Assembly: GCF_001666755.1 (NCBI RefSeq)
Contig: NZ_LZJC01000169.1
Location: 1-35,554 of the forward strand
DNA length: 35,554 nt
Source of the DNA: Mycobacterium sp. E1214
GTDB taxonomy: Bacteria; Actinomycetota; Actinomycetes; Mycobacteriales; Mycobacteriaceae
Direction: 5' to 3'
Program-made: the position numbers and the translations under genes
The notes under the pieces: generated by a model
What the model saw: only the letters and a program-made list of their open reading frames with translations
Told to the model about the DNA's origin: nothing
Databases searched by the model: none
Shown here: positions 32,183 through 35,554 of the stretch, in pieces
Numbering within the stretch: position 1 is the stretch's first letter
Layout: each line of letters starts with the position of its first letter

Positions 32183-34221
32183 GCCACACCCCCCGCCGTC
32201 CGCGACGTCGCGACCAGGGCACCGTCGCGCAGCTGCAGGCTGCGGGGGCACAGCTCCTCCAGCCCGGCGACGTCGTGCGACACCACGATGACGGTGAGTC
32301 CCCGCTCGCGGCGCAGGGTTTCCAGCAGCCGCAGCAGGCCACGCTGGCTCGCCGCGTCCAGTCCCGCCAGGGGTTCGTCGAGGATCAACACCCGCGGCGA
32401 GCGCGCCAGCAGCCCGGCCAACACCACGCGGCGCATCTGGCCGCCGCTGAGCTGGTCGATGCGCCGCTTGCCCATCGCCGCATCCAGCCCCACCGAGCCG
32501 AGCGCCTCGGCGATGCGGTCGGTGTCGGTGGGCGAAAAACCGGCCGCGGAAGCGACTTCCATGTCGACGTGGTCGCGCATCAGCTGCAGCCGCGCCGACT
32601 GAAAGGACAGCGCGACGTCGCCCACGCGTTCGTCGGTGGGGACGCCGTCGAGCAGGCAGACGCCGGAGGTCGGCACGGTGAGGCCGGCCATGATCCAGGC
32701 GAGCGTGGACTTGCCCGACCCGTTCCCGCCGTGCAGCAGGATGCCGTCACCTTGTTCCACGGTGAAGCTGACGTTGCGCAGGGCGGTCTTGGACCACGGT
32801 GTGCCGCTGGCGTATTCGTGGCCGACGTCGATGACCTCCAACACCGGTGCCGGCCCGCGGTGGTCGATCGGCATGGCCAGCACCGGCGGGCTCACGGCGT
32901 CGGGCGTGTCCGCGTTGTCGCGGGAGTCGCTGAGCCGGATCACGCGATCGGCGGACGCGGCCTCGTTGTCGTAGTGGGTGATGTGGACCAGCGCCGTCTG
33001 GCGCCGCTGCGCCAGGCCGGACAGCACGCCCAGCAGGGCGTCCCGGCCCTGTTGGTCGACCATGGTCGTGACCTCGTCGGCGATCAGCAGCGCCGGCTCC
33101 CGGGCCAGCGCGGCCGCGAGCGCGAGGCGCTGCAGCTCCCCGCCGGAGAGGCTTTCGGTGTCCCGCTCGGCGAGCCCGTCGAGGCCGACCTCGCTGAGCA
33201 ACTGCTCCACGTCGATGTCGGTGCCCGGCGGCAGGCCCCACACCACGTCGTCGGCGACCCGGGTCCCCAGCACCTGGCTTTTGGGGTGCTGCAACACGAT
33301 CGCGGTGCCGCCCATCTCGCCCAGGCCGACGGTGCCCGGGCGTTGCACGGTGCCGGCGGTCGGTTCGCGGCCGGCCAGGACCAGCATCAGCGTTGTCTTG
33401 CCGGAGCCGTTCGCGCCGGTGATCGCGACATGTTCCCCGGCCCGGATTTCGAGGCTGACCTCGCGCAGGGCGTCGCGATCGGCGTGGGGATAGCGGAACC
33501 GCACCTTGTCCAGGACCACCGGCACCGGTCCCACCGGGGCGTCCCCGGGCACGGTGTCGGCGGGGGGATCCAGCTTGTGCACGTCGGGGATGGCGCGCAT
33601 GCGCTCCAGCAGGCGCGACAGCGCCGACCAGCTGACCCAGGAGACGACGACGACCAGCAGGATCATGTACGGGAAGATCAGCAGGGGCCAGTGCTGCAGG
33701 CCGTCGCCGACGTAGCGCTTCAGCCCGTCGCCGAGCCCGTGCAGGTGCACCTTGTCCAGCAGCGACGCGATGCCGTTGACGTTGGCATTGATGACGTCGA
33801 AGAACAACTGCCGCAGCCGGGTCAGGACCGCCAGCACGCCGACCCACCCGGCGCCCCACAGGACGCCGGCGACCAGGGACGAGGCGATCACCGTCGGGGT
33901 GCCGCGACCCCGGCGCTTGATGGTGCCGCACAGTCCACCGACCCAGGCGCAGTCGACGAGCATGAAGAGGCTGCCCAGCCCGGCGATCAGGAACGCGATG
34001 ACGCCGCCTGCGATCGTCGCCGCCATCAGGGCGCGCGGGCGGTACCGGTAGGCCAGCAGACCCATCGGCACCGTCCCGACCACGCCGAGCCCCTGAGCAA
34101 ACGGGATGACGGCGGCGAGGATCTCGATCGCCGCGCACAGGGCTCCCATGACCGCGGCCTGTGCCAATTCGTTCGGCCGTAACGGCCCACCCCGGAATTG
34201 CCGTAACGGCAGCAATGTCAC
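32179..34221 (-). CDS. ECF transporter: membrane domain fused to two ABC ATPases
   Basis: About 680 residues. Residues 1-220 hold about five or six transmembrane helices (QAAVMGALCAAIEILAAVIP onward) resembling an S-component-like module. Next is ATPase domain 1: Walker A TGANGSGKTT, signature LSGGELQRL, Walker B ALLIADEV. ATPase domain 2 follows: GGNGSGKST, LSGGQMRRV, VLILDEPLAGLD. All key ATPase motifs are intact. With EcfT next door this makes a complete ECF importer in two polypeptides. Corresponds to Rv2326c. GTG 34221 and TTG 34215 (GGAGG five bases before it) are the likely starts; the frame is open to 34281. Confidence 0.9.
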   Translation of the reverse strand: MTLLPLRQFRGGPLRPNELAQAAVMGALCAAIEILAAVIPFAQGLGVVGTVPMGLLAYRYRPRALMAATIAGGVIAFLIAGLGSLFMLVDCAWVGGLCGTIKRRGRGTPTVIASSLVAGVLWGAGWVGVLAVLTRLRQLFFDVINANVNGIASLLDKVHLHGLGDGLKRYVGDGLQHWPLLIFPYMILLVVVVSWVSWSALSRLLERMRAIPDVHKLDPPADTVPGDAPVGPVPVVLDKVRFRYPHADRDALREVSLEIRAGEHVAITGANGSGKTTLMLVLAGREPTAGTVQRPGTVGLGEMGGTAIVLQHPKSQVLGTRVADDVVWGLPPGTDIDVEQLLSEVGLDGLAERDTESLSGGELQRLALAAALAREPALLIADEVTTMVDQQGRDALLGVLSGLAQRRQTALVHITHYDNEAASADRVIRLSDSRDNADTPDAVSPPVLAMPIDHRGPAPVLEVIDVGHEYASGTPWSKTALRNVSFTVEQGDGILLHGGNGSGKSTLAWIMAGLTVPTSGVCLLDGVPTDERVGDVALSFQSARLQLMRDHVDMEVASAAGFSPTDTDRIAEALGSVGLDAAMGKRRIDQLSGGQMRRVVLAGLLARSPRVLILDEPLAGLDAASQRGLLRLLETLRRERGLTVIVVSHDVAGLEELCPRSLQLRDGALVATSRTAGGVA

Positions 34222-34304
34222 CTCCGCGATTCTGCCAGGCGTGAACAGAGGTGTCCGTCGAAGAGGCGTTTTGCGAACCACCCGCCGCGGCGCTCGCCCC
34301 TCCT

Positions 34305-34317
34305 ATAGCAAAGCTAT
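34305..34317. promoter_or_regulatory. palindrome upstream of marR-type gene
   Basis: ATAGC-AAA-GCTAT is a perfect AT-leaning palindrome ending 6 bases before the MarR-type ATG and overlapping TATAGC (34304-34309), a possible -10 box. Site, position and symmetry suit an autoregulatory MarR operator. Confidence 0.45.
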
Positions 34318-34323
34318 GCAAAC

Positions 34324-34809
34324 ATGGAAGGTATGGACAACGTCGTCGACACCGCGGACCTCGAAGCCCAGCAGGGACTGGGCGCCGACCTGCTCGCTGT
34401 GGTCGCGAGGCTCAACCGGCTGGCCACGCAGCGCATCCAGATGCCGCTGCCGGCGGCGCAAGCCCGGCTGCTGGCAACCATCGAAGCGCACGGCGAGGCG
34501 CGAATCGGTGACCTGGCCGCCGTCGACCACTGTTCGCAGCCGACGATGACGACGCAGGTGCGCCGCCTCGAGGAGGCGGGCCTGGTGACCCGGACGGTCG
34601 ACCCCTGTGACGCCCGCGCGGTGCGCATCAAGATCACCACCGACGGACGCCGGACGCTGAACGCGGTGCGGGCCGACCGCGCCGCGGCCATCGAGCCGCA
34701 GCTGGCGCAGCTGGCCCCCGCGGATCGCGACGTGCTCGGGCAGGCGGTGGACGTCCTGCGGCGCCTGCTCGACAACGCCGCACTGACGGGTCGCCGTAGC
34801 GCGCCCTGA
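34324..34809 (+). CDS. MarR-family regulator
   Basis: 161 residues with a winged helix-turn-helix at about 45-110 (ARLLATIEAHGEARIGDLAA, HCSQPTMTTQVRRLEEAGLV, TRTVDPCDARAVRIKITTDG). The wing and the DPxDAR element are typical of the family. Corresponds to Rv2327. ATG 34324 has no ribosome-binding site; ATG 34333 has GGAAGG one base before it. Divergent from the ECF transporter gene; it may control that gene as well as itself. Ligand unknown. Confidence 0.92.
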   Translation: MEGMDNVVDTADLEAQQGLGADLLAVVARLNRLATQRIQMPLPAAQARLLATIEAHGEARIGDLAAVDHCSQPTMTTQVRRLEEAGLVTRTVDPCDARAVRIKITTDGRRTLNAVRADRAAAIEPQLAQLAPADRDVLGQAVDVLRRLLDNAALTGRRSAP

Positions 34810-34901
34810 GCGCCACGGCGCTGGTAAACCGACCGGCCGCCGGGGTAGACCCGGGATAGACCTTCAGGCGGCCCGAAACGATCGACGAAAGGTGGCGACC
34901 C

Positions 34902-35405
34902 ATGCGGACCGAGGCTGCGGCCTTCCCGTTGACCGTCTGGGTCGGGTCGGCCCGCTTCACCTTCCGCCCCGGCCGTGACGTCGTCGTCGGCTACGGTCCC
35001 GGCTGCGACCTGGCCCTGGAGCGGCTCGTTCCCGCCCCGCAGGCGCCGCCCGCGCCCCGCCGTGACGTCGTGCTGCGCTTCACCGGCACCCAGTGGGTGG
35101 CCCTCGACGTGGGCCAGCACGGCATCTTCGTCGACGGATCGCGGGTGCCCTCGGTGGAAATCCGCGACGGCCTCGGCATTGTCGTCGGCGACCGCGGCCC
35201 GCGCCTGGTCTTCCAGACCGCCGCGCCGCCCGGCCGGCGTCCGACCGCAGGCCAACAGCCGGCGCATCCCGGGCCGCCGCCGGCGCGTCCAGAGCCGCGC
35301 CCCGGCCCGGCGGTCCCCACCGAAAGCGCCACCCGGCGCATGCGCGTGGCCCCGCCGCGGACAGGCCCACCGCCTGTTCCCGCCGGAAGATGGCGCGCTC
35401 GGTGA
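34902..35405 (+). CDS. FHA-domain N-terminus of Rv1747-like ABC transporter, interrupted
   Basis: 167 residues as read. Residues 1-105 form an FHA-like domain (FTFRPGRDVVVGYGPGCDLA; QWVALDVGQHGIFVDGSRV), which in this family binds phosphothreonine. A proline-rich linker follows to about residue 152 (TESATRRMRVAPP). The last 15 or so residues are read antisense to the membrane-domain coding sequence on the other strand and are not real family sequence. Rv1747-type proteins continue with a second FHA, an ABC ATPase and six helices, all missing here on this strand. AAGGTGG precedes ATG 34902. Truncated by rearrangement or misassembly near 35355. Confidence 0.7.
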   Translation: MRTEAAAFPLTVWVGSARFTFRPGRDVVVGYGPGCDLALERLVPAPQAPPAPRRDVVLRFTGTQWVALDVGQHGIFVDGSRVPSVEIRDGLGIVVGDRGPRLVFQTAAPPGRRPTAGQQPAHPGPPPARPEPRPGPAVPTESATRRMRVAPPRTGPPPVPAGRWRAR

Positions 35406-35554
35406 CGACGGTGCGGATCGTCAGCGCGGTGCCGATGAGCACCGCGGCGAGATTGAGCGCGGCCAGGATCTCGATGGCCTGGTGGGCGTTGGTGCTGCGA
35501 GGTCCGGGTATGCCCAGGCCGGCGTCCCCGGGGATCAGCAGCGCCAGGCCCGCC
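35355..35554 (-). pseudogene. membrane-domain fragment of Rv1747-like ABC transporter (inverted)
   Basis: On the minus strand the right edge encodes GLALLIPGDAGLGIPGP, then NAHQAIEILAALNLAAVLIG, TALTIRTVVTERAIFRREQ and AVGLSA. This closely resembles the ABC-2 membrane domain of Rv1747, ending after the conserved RREQAVGLS. Beyond about 35355 the frame runs into antisense of the FHA gene (AGPRACAGWRF) and no longer matches. The gene extends past the window to the right. Together with the FHA fragment it looks like one gene with an inverted inner segment. Confidence 0.7.

Noticed and set aside
32170..34182. Open plus-strand frame of 670 codons
   Set aside because: Antisense to the ABC ATPase fusion whose Walker and signature motifs are all on the minus strand.
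1..35554. CRISPR arrays, complete insertion sequences, rRNA genes and riboswitches
   Set aside because: No regularly spaced repeats, transposase motifs or conserved RNA cores were seen on reading both strands.

Overview
The window looks like chromosome from a non-tuberculous Mycobacterium. It is GC-rich throughout and uses many GTG and TTG starts. It carries lineage-typical proteins (tandem DUF732 secreted proteins, an LGFP-repeat lipoprotein, a DmbA/LinB-like haloalkane dehalogenase, a rifampin ADP-ribosyltransferase). From about 20.2 kb to 34.8 kb its gene order matches, from memory, M. tuberculosis Rv2313c to Rv2327, without Rv2319c and with one intact rocD instead of the split rocD1/rocD2. 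No database search was possible; family calls rest on motifs visible in the translations.

Layout. (1) 40-4269, minus strand: a tightly coupled MoxR / DUF58 / small membrane protein / two VWA-like membrane protein operon, followed upstream by a secreted lytic transglycosylase and two small unknown genes (to 5760). (2) 5895-15386: an accessory-looking metabolic stretch with a cytochrome P450 lacking the usual I-helix acid-threonine pair, an MPT63-like exported protein, a cyanamide-hydratase-like HD protein, three DJ-1/PfpI-domain proteins (one fused to an AraC domain), a haloalkane dehalogenase, a LysR regulator, a short-chain dehydrogenase, and a crotonase-fold protein whose active-site residues match 6-oxocamphor hydrolase. 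(3) 15578-18672: an LGFP lipoprotein, a tiny cysteine-containing secreted protein, arr, a remnant of an alpha/beta hydrolase, a small unknown gene and tRNA-Met. (4) 18793-19870: two nearly identical DUF732 genes. (5) 20241-34809: AhpD-like protein, TldD/TldE pair, UspABC sugar importer, RocE permease, ornithine aminotransferase, dimethylarginine/arginine hydrolase-like enzyme, Lrp/AsnC regulator, ECF-type importer (EcfT plus a fused membrane-ATPase-ATPase protein) and a MarR regulator. (6) 34902-35554: the N-terminus of an Rv1747-like FHA/ABC transporter on the plus strand, running directly into the membrane-domain coding sequence of the same family on the minus strand.

How the genes work together. 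MoxR, DUF58 and the VWA proteins form the usual AAA+ chaperone/adaptor set acting at the membrane. RocE, RocD and the DDAH-like protein, facing a divergent Lrp/AsnC gene, form a basic-amino-acid uptake and catabolism unit. The P450, dehydrogenase and C-C hydrolase classes are those used in Rhodococcus camphor breakdown, but here they are spread over about 9 kb, so a joint pathway is only a hypothesis. The most unusual observation is the right-hand junction: it is what an inversion inside a single FHA/ABC transporter gene would produce, as an invertible segment, a fixed rearrangement or an assembly error.
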